A stretch of 9,371 bases of DNA from Bacteroidales bacterium UBA4912 (GCA_002398875.1 DHCC01000083.1:17280-26650), one strand, 5' to 3'. Positions 1 through 6,623 are shown, counted from the first letter of the stretch. Program-made: numbers and translations. The notes: generated by a model from the letters alone, not told the origin.

Positions 1-569
1 TGGGGAAATTTTTGCTGAGCCTCTTTCATGAATTCATCGAAAAGGCTTCTTAGTTGTACTTCATTTGCTGCAAGTACTTCAATCCCAAGGGTAGGATTGA
101 TTGCCGAGCTACTGTGAACAGACATAATTTTGAGCGAGTATTGCAGTCCGTCATAAGTGGCATATTCCTCGAGACGGTTGGTTCTTATGAAATGGAATAT
201 AAAACCTTTCACCTTTTTAGGTAACCACCTGTAGTATAACAAAGCTGAGAGATAAAAATTACGAGAGAATTTTCCGAGGCTCTGCCCGTTACTATAACGT
301 TCAAAATCAGAGGCAAGCAGGTAGTCGTAATACATATCTGCCATTATTCCCGAATAGCGCCCGAAAGAGGGACGAAGAATGTCAAGTGTCTCACGAAATA
401 TAGGGTGTGTATCTGTAAAGTGATCGATCTTCCTGTGTAACAGGATTCCCTTTTGGAAACAAGAAGGATATTTTTCATAACTTCTGCCTTTTACAAAATC
501 TCCAATGAAATTGCCAACTGCAACCCTGCGGTTTGTTCCTGAAAAATATATATGAGCAAGATAGTTCAA
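1..569 (-). CDS. acpH: Acyl carrier protein phosphodiesterase (AcpH, DUF479 family), 3' end cut off by the window
   Basis: AcpH removes the 4'-phosphopantetheine arm from holo-ACP in the cytoplasm, giving apo-ACP. The visible product is 189 residues, close to the roughly 193 of the E. coli enzyme, so only a few C-terminal residues should be missing. It opens with MNYLAHIYFS, the typical AcpH N-terminus (MNFLAHLHLA in E. coli), followed by GNFIGDFVKG (residues 19-28) and GILLHRKIDHFTDTHP (41-56). D24, H45, R46, D49 and D53 are the conserved polar residues expected for this metal-dependent, distantly HD-like family. The start must be TTG at 567-569: an in-frame TGA lies eight codons upstream with no ATG between, and the homology begins exactly at this codon. 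No Shine-Dalgarno is visible. A TAnnTTTG promoter lies 42 bases upstream. The family call is seen directly; the biochemical role is from family knowledge. Confidence 0.9.
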   Translation of the reverse strand, partial: MNYLAHIYFSGTNRRVAVGNFIGDFVKGRSYEKYPSCFQKGILLHRKIDHFTDTHPIFRETLDILRPSFGRYSGIMADMYYDYLLASDFERYSNGQSLGKFSRNFYLSALLYYRWLPKKVKGFIFHFIRTNRLEEYATYDGLQYSLKIMSVHSSSAINPTLGIEVLAANEVQLRSLFDEFMKEAQQKFP

Positions 570-611
570 ATTACAAATACAAAATAAATATCATAAAGAA
601 GTGATTCACTG

Positions 612-643
612 CAAAGTTAATCAATTATCTTGAGCTGTGTAAA
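612..643 (-). promoter_or_regulatory. Predicted promoter of acpH, Bacteroidota type
   Basis: Read on the minus strand, TAACTTTG (619 down to 612) matches the TAnnTTTG -7 box exactly. TTTA (643-640), one base off the TTTG -33 box, lies 20 bases further upstream, which is a normal spacing. Transcription would begin near 605-607, giving a leader of about 37 bases before the TTG start. Confidence 0.6.
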
Positions 644-734
644 TAAGAGAGTTCCACTTATTGAATTGGATATGTTTCGTTTATTAGATGTATATATTTA
701 GTATATGATCAGCATATAATATTACGAGGTTGAT

Positions 735-776
735 ATAAGCCGGATATAAGCGGAACATAAGCCGGTAATAAGCGGG
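735..776. repeat. Four imperfect tandem repeats, exact 11-bp period
   Basis: On the plus strand the core ATAAGC followed by CGG or GG occurs at 735-743 (ATAAGCCGG), 746-753 (ATAAGCGG), 757-765 (ATAAGCCGG) and 768-775 (ATAAGCGG). Start-to-start distances are 11, 11 and 11 bases. Long and short cores alternate, and the spacers change from 2 to 3 bases so that the period stays constant. The array also reads as two 22-bp dimers. It lies about 115-160 bases upstream of the predicted acpH start of transcription and beyond the stem-loop after the helicase gene. Function unknown. Confidence 0.85.
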
Positions 777-813
777 TAACGGACTTTTCCCCTATAAAGT
801 AGGGCAAAATCAG

Positions 814-856
814 GTCCCGGAAAAAGAACACTTTTGGTGTGTGCTTAATCCGGGAC
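814..856 (-). terminator. Large stem-loop after the helicase gene, possible terminator
   Basis: GTCCCGGA (814-821) pairs perfectly with TCCGGGAC (849-856). After a 2x2 internal loop, AAGAACAC (824-831) pairs with GTGTGCTT (839-846) with one mismatch, closing on a 7-base loop (832-838). The stem begins about 40 bases past the helicase stop codon. On the minus strand it is followed by CTGATTTTGCCC, which is a poor U-tract, so it may be an inefficient terminator or a transcript-stabilising 3' structure. The fold is clear; the role is inferred. Confidence 0.45.
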
Positions 857-897
857 AATTATTAATGTAGTTGAAAGTTTAGTTGGGGAACGACCTT

Positions 898-3024
898 TTA
901 GCTCTCTTTAAAGTGAATCATCTCTGATTGTAAGCCGTTTTCCGCTATGTAATCATTTATGACCTCAAGAAACTCTGCGCCGAAACGGGCAAGTTTTTTC
1001 TTGCCGAAGCCATAGATTTTTAAAAGATCCTTGTCGGTCTCAGGCATGTAGTCGGCCATTTGTACAAGTGTTTTTGTGGATGCAACTATGTAAGGGGGGA
1101 GGTTTTCATTTTCACTCATATAGTTGCGGACTTGCACCAGCTCGTTTAAAAGGTCGGGGTGTTTGGATTTGAGCTGTACTGATGTTTTACCGCGACTGTA
1201 GGATTTAATATTTAAATCAGGCACTTTAAATTTATTACGTGCAGTATAATAAGCCTCTACACTGAAATGATCGGCAGTTGCTTTAATAAGATGTTTTTTC
1301 AGTGCTAAATCTGTAAAAATTGAAGATATCGACTCATCGTACTCTTTTGCGTTTGCTTTACTATCGGTTGTGGCCGGTGATTTTTTAATAGAATCCATTA
1401 GAGTCTCAAGCTTTTCAATAAAATATGCAGAGGATGAATTTAGACGTTCTGAAAGAAATTGAGTATCAACATTATCAGGGCTGACTATCCTATTCAGCTG
1501 AACTTTGAATTTTTCAGCTACCTGATCGATTTGCTCCAGCTGTTTACATATCTCGTCTGTAAAAGGGATTGTCTCTTCGTTAAATGATGGCTCTTCACCT
1601 TTTGTTGCGAAGTACCATGATCGAGCAGCATTATAAATTGGATTAAAGTTGTATAACTGAAGGAGTAATGAGTTTTTGAACTGTTTTCTGGCATTCTCCA
1701 ATTCGCTGTTAATAAATACTTCGTCGGGTTTAGATGAAGAAAACTGCACTATCTGTTCGTCTACACTAATACTTTCGTAAATGACAGGACTCTTTAAGAT
1801 TATCCCTTCTAATGATTTGCATCGACTCAGGGCAACGTAGACCTGACCCGGAGAAAACGCTTTACCTGCGTCTATAACAGCCTTGTCAAAAGTCAAGCCC
1901 TGGCTTTTATGAATTGTTATTGCCCACGCTAATCGTAATGGAATCTGTTCGAAAGTTCCGATAATCTCCTCTTCGATAACATTGGTTTCCTGATTAGTGC
2001 TATAGCGAATATTTTCCCAGGTTAGTGTAGAAACGGAAATTTCATGATGATCTTCGGGACACTCTACTGTAACAATATCATTATTTATAGAGGTAATAAC
2101 ACCAATTTTACCGTTATAAAACCGTCTAGGTGTTTCTGTGTCATTTTTTATGAACATCACTTTTGCACCCTCTTTTAGTTCAAGAATTTCGTCTACAGGA
2201 AATGCATTTTCGGGAAATGATCCTTTTACAATTGCAGGAAATTTATGAATTGAAGTTTTTAGCTTGTTCATCTCAGCGCTGTTTATGTTATCAGCGCTGT
2301 AGTTATGGGTTGTAAGTGTTATGTAATTTTCTTCTGTGGGAGGGTTGAAGTCGGGTATATACCTACTTTTAAGCAGATTGATGCCCTCTGTAGATAGCGA
2401 ATTGTTTCTGACCTCATTAAGAACCTTGATAAACTGATTATCCGATTGTCTGAATATCTTATCAAACTCCAGATAAACAGGCGGATGTTCCTTAATAACA
2501 TGGCTATGAAAAAAATAAACGCTTTCGTAATATTCAGATACAATATTCCACTCATCTGCTTTGGCAACAGGCGAAAGTTGGTGCATATCGCCAATAAATA
2601 TCATTTGCACACCGCCAAAAGGTTCCGAACGCCGGTTCCGAATAGTTCTGAGTACAGCATCAATTGCATCAACAACGTCAGCACGAACCATACTGATTTC
2701 GTCAATTACAAGGACTTCCAGTTCACGGATAACACTACGGCGTGTTTTGTTCATCTTTATGCGGGAGATAAGTGATGACCGACCCGACGGAGTGGGTGTG
2801 AAAGGTGTAAAAGGCAGATGAAAGAAAGAGTGGATAGTTGTCCCGCCGGCATTTATTGCCGCTACACCAGTAGGTGCAACTACCGCAATTTGTTTGGTTG
2901 TTTGTTCACGAAATTTACGAAGAAAAGTGGTTTTTCCAGTTCCGGCCTTACCTGTTATAAATATATTCCTGTCGGTGTTGACAGCAAATTCCATCGCGCA
3001 TTCATAAGGATTAGAATAGTGCAT
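898..3024 (-). CDS. Pif1-like superfamily 1B DNA helicase with C-terminal HRDC domain
   Basis: This is a predicted ATP-driven 5'-3' DNA helicase of the Pif1/RecD-like class, acting in replication, recombination or resolution of DNA structures. The 708-residue product shows the full motor: Walker A GKAGTGKT (25-32), motif Ia APTGVAAINAGGTTIHSFF (50-68), Walker B LVIDEIS (105-111, D108 and E109), motif III IFIGDMHQLSP (142-152), the FRQ motif (191-193), an SH3-like 2B insertion around 286-322 with YNGKIGVI, motif V TIHKSQGLTFD (370-380) and motif VI YVALSR (396-401). Residues about 430-615 are a linker region I cannot assign. Residues about 622-696 form an HRDC domain, a nucleic-acid-binding fold typical of RecQ C-termini. 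It starts at ATG 3024-3022, 27 bases after a TAnnTTTG box and 81 bases after the argS stop. Single-domain Pif1 proteins are shorter, about 430 residues in Bacteroides. The exact cellular role is not shown by the sequence. Confidence 0.9.
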   Translation of the reverse strand: MHYSNPYECAMEFAVNTDRNIFITGKAGTGKTTFLRKFREQTTKQIAVVAPTGVAAINAGGTTIHSFFHLPFTPFTPTPSGRSSLISRIKMNKTRRSVIRELEVLVIDEISMVRADVVDAIDAVLRTIRNRRSEPFGGVQMIFIGDMHQLSPVAKADEWNIVSEYYESVYFFHSHVIKEHPPVYLEFDKIFRQSDNQFIKVLNEVRNNSLSTEGINLLKSRYIPDFNPPTEENYITLTTHNYSADNINSAEMNKLKTSIHKFPAIVKGSFPENAFPVDEILELKEGAKVMFIKNDTETPRRFYNGKIGVITSINNDIVTVECPEDHHEISVSTLTWENIRYSTNQETNVIEEEIIGTFEQIPLRLAWAITIHKSQGLTFDKAVIDAGKAFSPGQVYVALSRCKSLEGIILKSPVIYESISVDEQIVQFSSSKPDEVFINSELENARKQFKNSLLLQLYNFNPIYNAARSWYFATKGEEPSFNEETIPFTDEICKQLEQIDQVAEKFKVQLNRIVSPDNVDTQFLSERLNSSSAYFIEKLETLMDSIKKSPATTDSKANAKEYDESISSIFTDLALKKHLIKATADHFSVEAYYTARNKFKVPDLNIKSYSRGKTSVQLKSKHPDLLNELVQVRNYMSENENLPPYIVASTKTLVQMADYMPETDKDLLKIYGFGKKKLARFGAEFLEVINDYIAENGLQSEMIHFKES

Positions 3025-3051
3025 CTGAAGATTCTGTTTTAGTGTTTATCA

Positions 3052-3059
3052 CAAACTTA
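3052..3059 (-). promoter_or_regulatory. Predicted -7 promoter box of the Pif1-HRDC helicase gene
   Basis: TAAGTTTG on the minus strand matches TAnnTTTG exactly and ends 27 bases before the ATG. A clear TTTG -33 box is not visible; a T-rich stretch lies about 20-25 bases upstream. The element sits in the 81-base gap after argS, so the helicase need not depend on argS transcription. Confidence 0.5.
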
Positions 3060-3105
3060 CTAAATTTTGAAGTCAGAAGAAAATAAACATGCACCATCAC
3101 CAAAG

Positions 3106-4899
3106 CTACATCCTGTCAGGAACATCAATTCCAAAGAACGACATACCTTTTTTAATGGTGAGAGCTACATTCTTTGAAAGTACCAAACGGAAATCGCGCA
3201 ATGGGCTGTTCTCTTCACGAAGTATCGTGAAGTCGTGGTAGAACTGGTTATATTCTTTGGCGAGATCATAAATATAATTTGCTATTAGCGAAACGTTATA
3301 TTCCGATCCTGCCTGTTTAACGACATAATCAAATTCACTGAGCAGTTGTACCAGTCCCTCTTCTTTCTCTGATAAAAGGATTGTGCTGTTGAGGTTTTCA
3401 GGTATTACAATCCCCTGATCTTCAGCTTTACGAAGTACAGATTGAATGCGGGCGTGTGTATATTGAATAAAAGGACCTGTATTCCCGTTGAAATCGATAG
3501 ATTCTTTTGGGTTGAAAGTCATATTTTTCTTTGGGTCTACCTTCAATATAAAATATTTGAGCGCACCTAATCCAACCATTCGTGAGATAGCTTCAGCTTC
3601 TTCCGAAGTGACATCATCCAGTTTACCCAGCTCTTGTGAGGTCTCGTGTGCTGTCTCAATCATTTCAGACATCAGGTCGTCGGCATCAACAACAGTACCT
3701 TCACGTGATTTCATTTTACCTTCAGGCAGTTCAACCATCCCGTAAGAGAAGTGAACCAATCCTTTGCCAAATTCAAAGCCAAGCATATCAAGAAGTATAG
3801 ATAACACCTGGAAATGGTAATTCTGTTCGTTACCCACCACATAAATCATCGTGTCTATAGGGTAGTCGTCGAAACGAAGTTTGGCAGTACCGATATCCTG
3901 AGTCATGTAGACCGACGTACCGTCTGCACGCAGAAGCAGCTTGTGATCCAAGCCATAGGCGGTAAGATCTGCCCATACAGAACCATCCTCTTTTTGATAA
4001 AAAAGGTCCTCTTCTAATCCACGAAGTACCTCATCCTTTCCTGCCAGGTAAGTTTCTGATTCGTAGTATATTTTATCAAAAGAAACACCCATTTGCCGGT
4101 ATGTTTCATCGAAACCCGCATATACCCAGTCATTCATCATCTTCCAGAGATTGACAGTTTCAGTATCATTTGCTTCCCATTTTCTGAGAAGTTCACGAGC
4201 CTCCTCCATCAGTACCGATTTTTCTTCAGCCTCCTCTTTGGAGATACCTTTTTCCTGCAATTCCGCAATCTCCTTTTTGTATTGCTGGTCGAACATGACA
4301 TAATAATCTCCAATCAGGTGATCACCCTTTTTGCCCGAAGATTCCGGAGTCTCACCGTTTCCCCATTTCTGCCATGCCAGCATGGATTTACAGATATGTA
4401 TTCCTCGGTCGTTTACAATATTGGTTTTAACCACTTTCTTGCCGTTTGCCTTCAAAACCTCACTCAGTGCATTTCCCAGCAGGTTATTGCGAACATGCCC
4501 CAGGTGCAATGGTTTGTTTGTATTAGGAGAAGAGTATTCCACCATAAATAGTGGTGAATCATCATTAACAGGAGTAAATCCGAAATTGGGGTTTGAATCA
4601 ATATCTTCTAGCAATTCCACCCAAACAGAAGGTGCAATACTTAAGTTTAAAAATCCTTTAATAACATTGAACTCCGAAATAACTGCTGTTTGTTCCGACA
4701 GGTATTTGCCAATTTCTTCTGCTGTCTCCTCTGGTTTTTTCCTTGATATTTTAAGCAGAGGGAATGTAACAAGAGTGTAGTGTCCCTTGAACTCTTTCTT
4801 TGTTGTCTGCAGTGTTATCTGAGATTCCTCTACATCTGCATTGTATAGCTTCTTGATTGCACTAATAATGGCTTCCTGAAGGATATGTTCGATGTTCAT
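3106..4899 (-). CDS. argS: Arginyl-tRNA synthetase
   Basis: ArgS charges tRNA-Arg with arginine in the cytoplasm, using ATP; it is a class I synthetase and is normally essential. The 597-residue product is slightly longer than the E. coli enzyme (577). The N-terminal ArgRS-specific domain, which recognises the tRNA elbow, covers about residues 4-90. The class I HIGH motif is HLGH (132-135) within EYSSPNTNKPLHLGH. The KMSKS-position motif is MKSREG (396-401), the altered form usual in this family. NTGPFIQYTHARIQSVLRK (473-491) begins the DALR-type helical anticodon-binding domain, which runs to the C-terminal DVPDRM, also a typical ArgRS ending. It starts at ATG 4899-4897, 27 bases after a TAnnTTTG box, and 84 bases after the tcdA stop. 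Nothing is missing or broken. Confidence 0.98.
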   Translation of the reverse strand: MNIEHILQEAIISAIKKLYNADVEESQITLQTTKKEFKGHYTLVTFPLLKISRKKPEETAEEIGKYLSEQTAVISEFNVIKGFLNLSIAPSVWVELLEDIDSNPNFGFTPVNDDSPLFMVEYSSPNTNKPLHLGHVRNNLLGNALSEVLKANGKKVVKTNIVNDRGIHICKSMLAWQKWGNGETPESSGKKGDHLIGDYYVMFDQQYKKEIAELQEKGISKEEAEEKSVLMEEARELLRKWEANDTETVNLWKMMNDWVYAGFDETYRQMGVSFDKIYYESETYLAGKDEVLRGLEEDLFYQKEDGSVWADLTAYGLDHKLLLRADGTSVYMTQDIGTAKLRFDDYPIDTMIYVVGNEQNYHFQVLSILLDMLGFEFGKGLVHFSYGMVELPEGKMKSREGTVVDADDLMSEMIETAHETSQELGKLDDVTSEEAEAISRMVGLGALKYFILKVDPKKNMTFNPKESIDFNGNTGPFIQYTHARIQSVLRKAEDQGIVIPENLNSTILLSEKEEGLVQLLSEFDYVVKQAGSEYNVSLIANYIYDLAKEYNQFYHDFTILREENSPLRDFRLVLSKNVALTIKKGMSFFGIDVPDRM

Positions 4900-4926
4900 A
4901 ATGTTATTTTTTTCTCACTAATTGCG

Positions 4927-4934
4927 CAAAGTTA
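4927..4934 (-). promoter_or_regulatory. Predicted -7 promoter box of argS
   Basis: TAACTTTG on the minus strand is an exact TAnnTTTG match and is identical to the acpH box. It ends 27 bases before the argS ATG. No -33 box stands out at the expected distance. No T-box-like leader or attenuator could fit in the short leader of about 20 bases. Confidence 0.5.
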
Positions 4935-4983
4935 AGAATTTTAGTCAAATCTTCTATTGCAAAAGGGATTTATGGAGCTGTGT

Positions 4984-5793
4984 TCAAACTGTTACCTTAT
5001 GATAGTTTGCATCAATAGCTTCTGTAATTTTTGAAGAGACAGTTTCTGAGTTGCTTTTATCTATTATATCCTGAATTACCAGTCCCGAAAGAGTGAAGCC
5101 GAATATAGCGGTAACCTGAACCATTGTTCCGTTTATCCTTGCTTTTCTGAAGCTTCCTTTCTCATCGGCATTATTTAGAGCATTTTCACCTCTGTTTTTC
5201 TGAATCTCTTCACTATATACGCAGAGAATTGGTTTTGCCGTTTTCTCACCCTTTTTCATCTTCTCCCTGAGTGCAGCAGCCAGCTTGCAACCTCTCACTT
5301 TCCAAAATTCTGTTACTCTGATCTTCTGTGGATCAAGCTTTAGCCCTGCCCCCATTGATGATATGGTGACAGCATTTGTTTTTGAGGCTGTTACAAGTAG
5401 ATGAGCCTTGTTTGAGAGGGAGTCAATTGCATCAATTATGTAATCATACTCCTCAAGATGAAATGAGCCGGAAGATTCAGAATCATATATTTCGGGGATT
5501 GCAGTAATAAATGCGTTAGGATTAATTTCCTGAAGTCGGTTTTTAAGTACATCTACCTTTAGTTCACCAATCGTTTTAGTTGTTGCCGGGAGCTGACGAT
5601 TGATATTGGCTAAGGCAACGCGGTCCGAATCAACAATTGTAAGATTCATTATCCCGCTTCTTATAAGTCCTTCGGCACACCAACTGCCAACACCACCCAC
5701 ACCAAAAAGTATGACTTTTTTTGTAGCTATTTGTTGCATAGCAGCAGAACCGACCAATAGTTCAGTGCGGGCGAAAAGTTCGTTGTACTCCAT
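4984..5793 (-). CDS. tcdA: tRNA threonylcarbamoyladenosine dehydratase (TcdA/CsdL, ThiF/E1-like)
   Basis: TcdA uses ATP to cyclise the t6A base at position 37 of ANN-decoding tRNAs to ct6A, which improves decoding. The 269-residue product matches the usual length (E. coli 268). It shows the E1-like Rossmann ATP-binding fold: VILFGVGGVGSW (27-38, glycine loop 31-36), the acidic residue D55 in TIVDSDRV, NINRQ (63-67), and DYIIDAIDSLSNKA (117-130). The segment RVTEFWKVRGCKLAAALREKMKK (159-181) corresponds to the TcdA-specific part seen in E. coli as DPLAAKLRERLK, and separates it from ThiF and MoeB, as does the absence of the zinc-binding CxxC pairs. I chose ATG 5793-5791: reading could extend to a TTG at 5826-5824, but the added 11 residues lie over the predicted -7 box and do not look like the family N-terminus. 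It lies downstream of the rubrerythrin terminator. Confidence 0.93.
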   Translation of the reverse strand: MEYNELFARTELLVGSAAMQQIATKKVILFGVGGVGSWCAEGLIRSGIMNLTIVDSDRVALANINRQLPATTKTIGELKVDVLKNRLQEINPNAFITAIPEIYDSESSGSFHLEEYDYIIDAIDSLSNKAHLLVTASKTNAVTISSMGAGLKLDPQKIRVTEFWKVRGCKLAAALREKMKKGEKTAKPILCVYSEEIQKNRGENALNNADEKGSFRKARINGTMVQVTAIFGFTLSGLVIQDIIDKSNSETVSSKITEAIDANYHKVTV

Positions 5794-5811
5794 AAATTTT
5801 ATATTAATCCG

Positions 5812-5819
5812 CAAAATTA
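5812..5819 (-). promoter_or_regulatory. Predicted -7 promoter box of tcdA
   Basis: TAATTTTG on the minus strand matches TAnnTTTG exactly and ends 18 bases before the ATG at 5793, which implies a very short leader of roughly 10-13 bases. The run of eight T residues that ends the rubrerythrin terminator (5842-5835) lies about 15 bases upstream, where the -33 region would be, so terminator and promoter are packed against each other. Confidence 0.5.
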
Positions 5820-5834
5820 ATATCAATCAGGCAT

Positions 5835-5866
5835 AAAAAAAAGCACATCCCGTTAAGAATGTGCTT
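5835..5866 (-). terminator. Strong intrinsic terminator of rubrerythrin gene
   Basis: On the minus strand AAGCACAT (5866-5859) and ATGTGCTT (5848-5841) form a perfect 8-bp stem around a 10-base loop. The T-run 5842-5835 (eight T residues, two of them in the stem) follows directly. It begins 24 bases after the rubrerythrin stop codon. This is the clearest Rho-independent terminator in the window. Confidence 0.9.
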
Positions 5867-5890
5867 AGTTTAAAAATTCCTCTATATCAA

Positions 5891-6469
5891 TTAATAATAT
5901 TTATCGTTTTTAGGTTCGAAATATGCTTGATCATGAAGACATGTAGGACATTTTTTTGGAGCCTTTTTGCTTTTAATCACATATCCACAGTTGCGGCACT
6001 GCCACTCAATTTCTTCTTCACGAGCGAACACTGTTCCATTATTTACACGTTCAAGAAGTTTATTATACTGCTCTTCATGAATAGCCTCTGCTTTTGCAAT
6101 CATCCTGTACATGGTGGCAATTTCTTTGAAACCCTCTTCTTCTGCAATATCTGCAAACTTTGGATACAAATCTACCCATTCCTCATTTTCTCCTTCGGCA
6201 GCAGCTTTCAGGTTCTCAGCTGTAGTTCCTATAACGCCTGCAGGAAATGCTGCAGTGATCTCTACCATTCCGCCCTGTAGATATTTAAACATTCTTTTTG
6301 CATGCTCCTGTTCCTGATTGGCTGTTTCCTGAAAGATAGCTGCAATTTGTTCATAACCCTCTTTTTTTGCTTGTTTGGCAAAGTATGTGTAGCGCATACG
6401 AGCCTGAGATTCACCTGCAAAAGATTGCATAAGATTTTTTTCGGTCTGTGTTCCTTTTAAACTTTCCAT
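5891..6469 (-). CDS. rbr: Rubrerythrin (diiron peroxidase with C-terminal rubredoxin domain)
   Basis: Rubrerythrin is a cytoplasmic NAD(P)H-linked peroxidase of anaerobes that reduces hydrogen peroxide to water, taking electrons through its own rubredoxin centre. The 192-residue product aligns end to end with the Desulfovibrio protein (191 residues), starting MESLKGTQTEKN against MKSLKGSRTEKN. The ferritin-like four-helix domain (about 1-146) carries the diiron ligands in the expected places: E20 in FAGESQAR, E53 and H56 in QEQEHAKR, E94 and E97 in EGENEEW, and E128 and H131 in AEAIHEEQY. The rubredoxin-like domain (about 155-192) has C158 and C161 (CRNCG) and C174 and C177 (CPTC) to bind one iron. 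The gene has its own promoter with a leader of about 100 bases, candidate operators overlapping that promoter, and a strong terminator, so it appears to be a separately regulated single-gene unit. No residue is missing. Confidence 0.98.
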   Translation of the reverse strand: MESLKGTQTEKNLMQSFAGESQARMRYTYFAKQAKKEGYEQIAAIFQETANQEQEHAKRMFKYLQGGMVEITAAFPAGVIGTTAENLKAAAEGENEEWVDLYPKFADIAEEEGFKEIATMYRMIAKAEAIHEEQYNKLLERVNNGTVFAREEEIEWQCRNCGYVIKSKKAPKKCPTCLHDQAYFEPKNDKYY

Positions 6470-6577
6470 CTTTGTGTTAATTTTAGTGTTATTAAGTTGT
6501 TTGCCTAGTTTTGGATAATTGACTTTAAAGTTTTGTCTTATAAACAGATATGTTGTAGAACATTAAAACTTTCAGTA

Positions 6578-6585
6578 CAAAAATA
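6578..6585 (-). promoter_or_regulatory. Predicted -7 promoter box of rubrerythrin
   Basis: TATTTTTG on the minus strand matches TAnnTTTG and lies 108 bases before the ATG. No closer match exists in the gap, so the leader would be about 100 bases, much longer than those of the neighbours. Near the start of the leader ATGTT/AACAT (6550-6554 and 6559-6563) forms a small inverted repeat around 4 bases. A T-rich -33 region lies at about 6603-6609. Confidence 0.45.
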
Positions 6586-6587
6586 AT

Positions 6588-6623
6588 GAATTCTAACATT
6601 AAATAAAAATTAGAATTCTAACA
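6588..6623. promoter_or_regulatory. Candidate operator pair at the rubrerythrin promoter
   Basis: The 11-mer GAATTCTAACA occurs twice in the same direction, at 6588-6598 and 6613-6623, 25 bases apart. The right copy is part of a perfect 12-bp palindrome TTAGAATTCTAA (6610-6621). The left copy lies in the spacer just upstream of the -7 box and the right copy just upstream of the -33 region, positions where a bound regulator would act. Rubrerythrin genes are commonly under peroxide control (PerR in clostridia, OxyR in Bacteroides and Porphyromonas). The sequence does not tell which factor, if any, binds. On the minus strand the palindrome is followed by TTTTTATTT, so a weak uup terminator is an alternative. 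Confidence 0.4.

Larger units (their letters stand above)
570..897. other. 328-base intergenic region between the helicase 3' end and acpH
   Basis: No convincing gene lies here. From right to left it holds a 43-base stem-loop (814-856), a small hairpin CCCTA/TAGGG with a 5-base loop (790-804), four repeats at 11-bp period (735-776), an AT-rich inverted repeat TATATG/CATATA with a 5-base loop (702-718) and the acpH promoter (612-643). The only reading frame across the repeats on the minus strand is about 24 codons from an ATG and shows no sign of being a gene. Confidence 0.7.

Noticed and set aside
735..776. Could the repeats be a CRISPR array or plasmid iterons?
   Set aside because: The unit is only 11 bp with 2-3-base spacers, with no 30-40-base spacers, no cas genes and no replication initiator gene nearby.
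706..780. Short minus-strand reading frame (about 24 codons from an ATG) across the 11-bp repeats
   Set aside because: The repeat period is not a multiple of three, so no repeated peptide results; there is no ribosome binding site or promoter, and the length is within chance.
4093..4780. Two overlapping plus-strand reading frames of about 150 codons opposite argS
   Set aside because: They lie fully antisense to conserved argS codons, have no recognisable domain and no promoter or ribosome binding site; they are shadows of the real gene.
5794..5826. Eleven-residue N-terminal extension of TcdA from a TTG
   Set aside because: The extension overlaps the predicted -7 promoter box and lacks similarity to the family N-terminus; the ATG at 5793 gives the usual length.
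5861..6280. Plus-strand reading frame of 139 codons opposite rubrerythrin, hydrophobic and Cys/Phe-rich
   Set aside because: It is antisense to the conserved rubrerythrin gene and begins inside the terminator. The Phe/Cys richness is the mirror image of Lys/Glu/Ala codons on the other strand.
6610..6621. TTAGAATTCTAA as the main uup terminator
   Set aside because: As a hairpin it has at most a 4-bp AT-rich stem with a 4-base loop, too weak despite the following T-run; a regulator site is the better, though unproven, reading.
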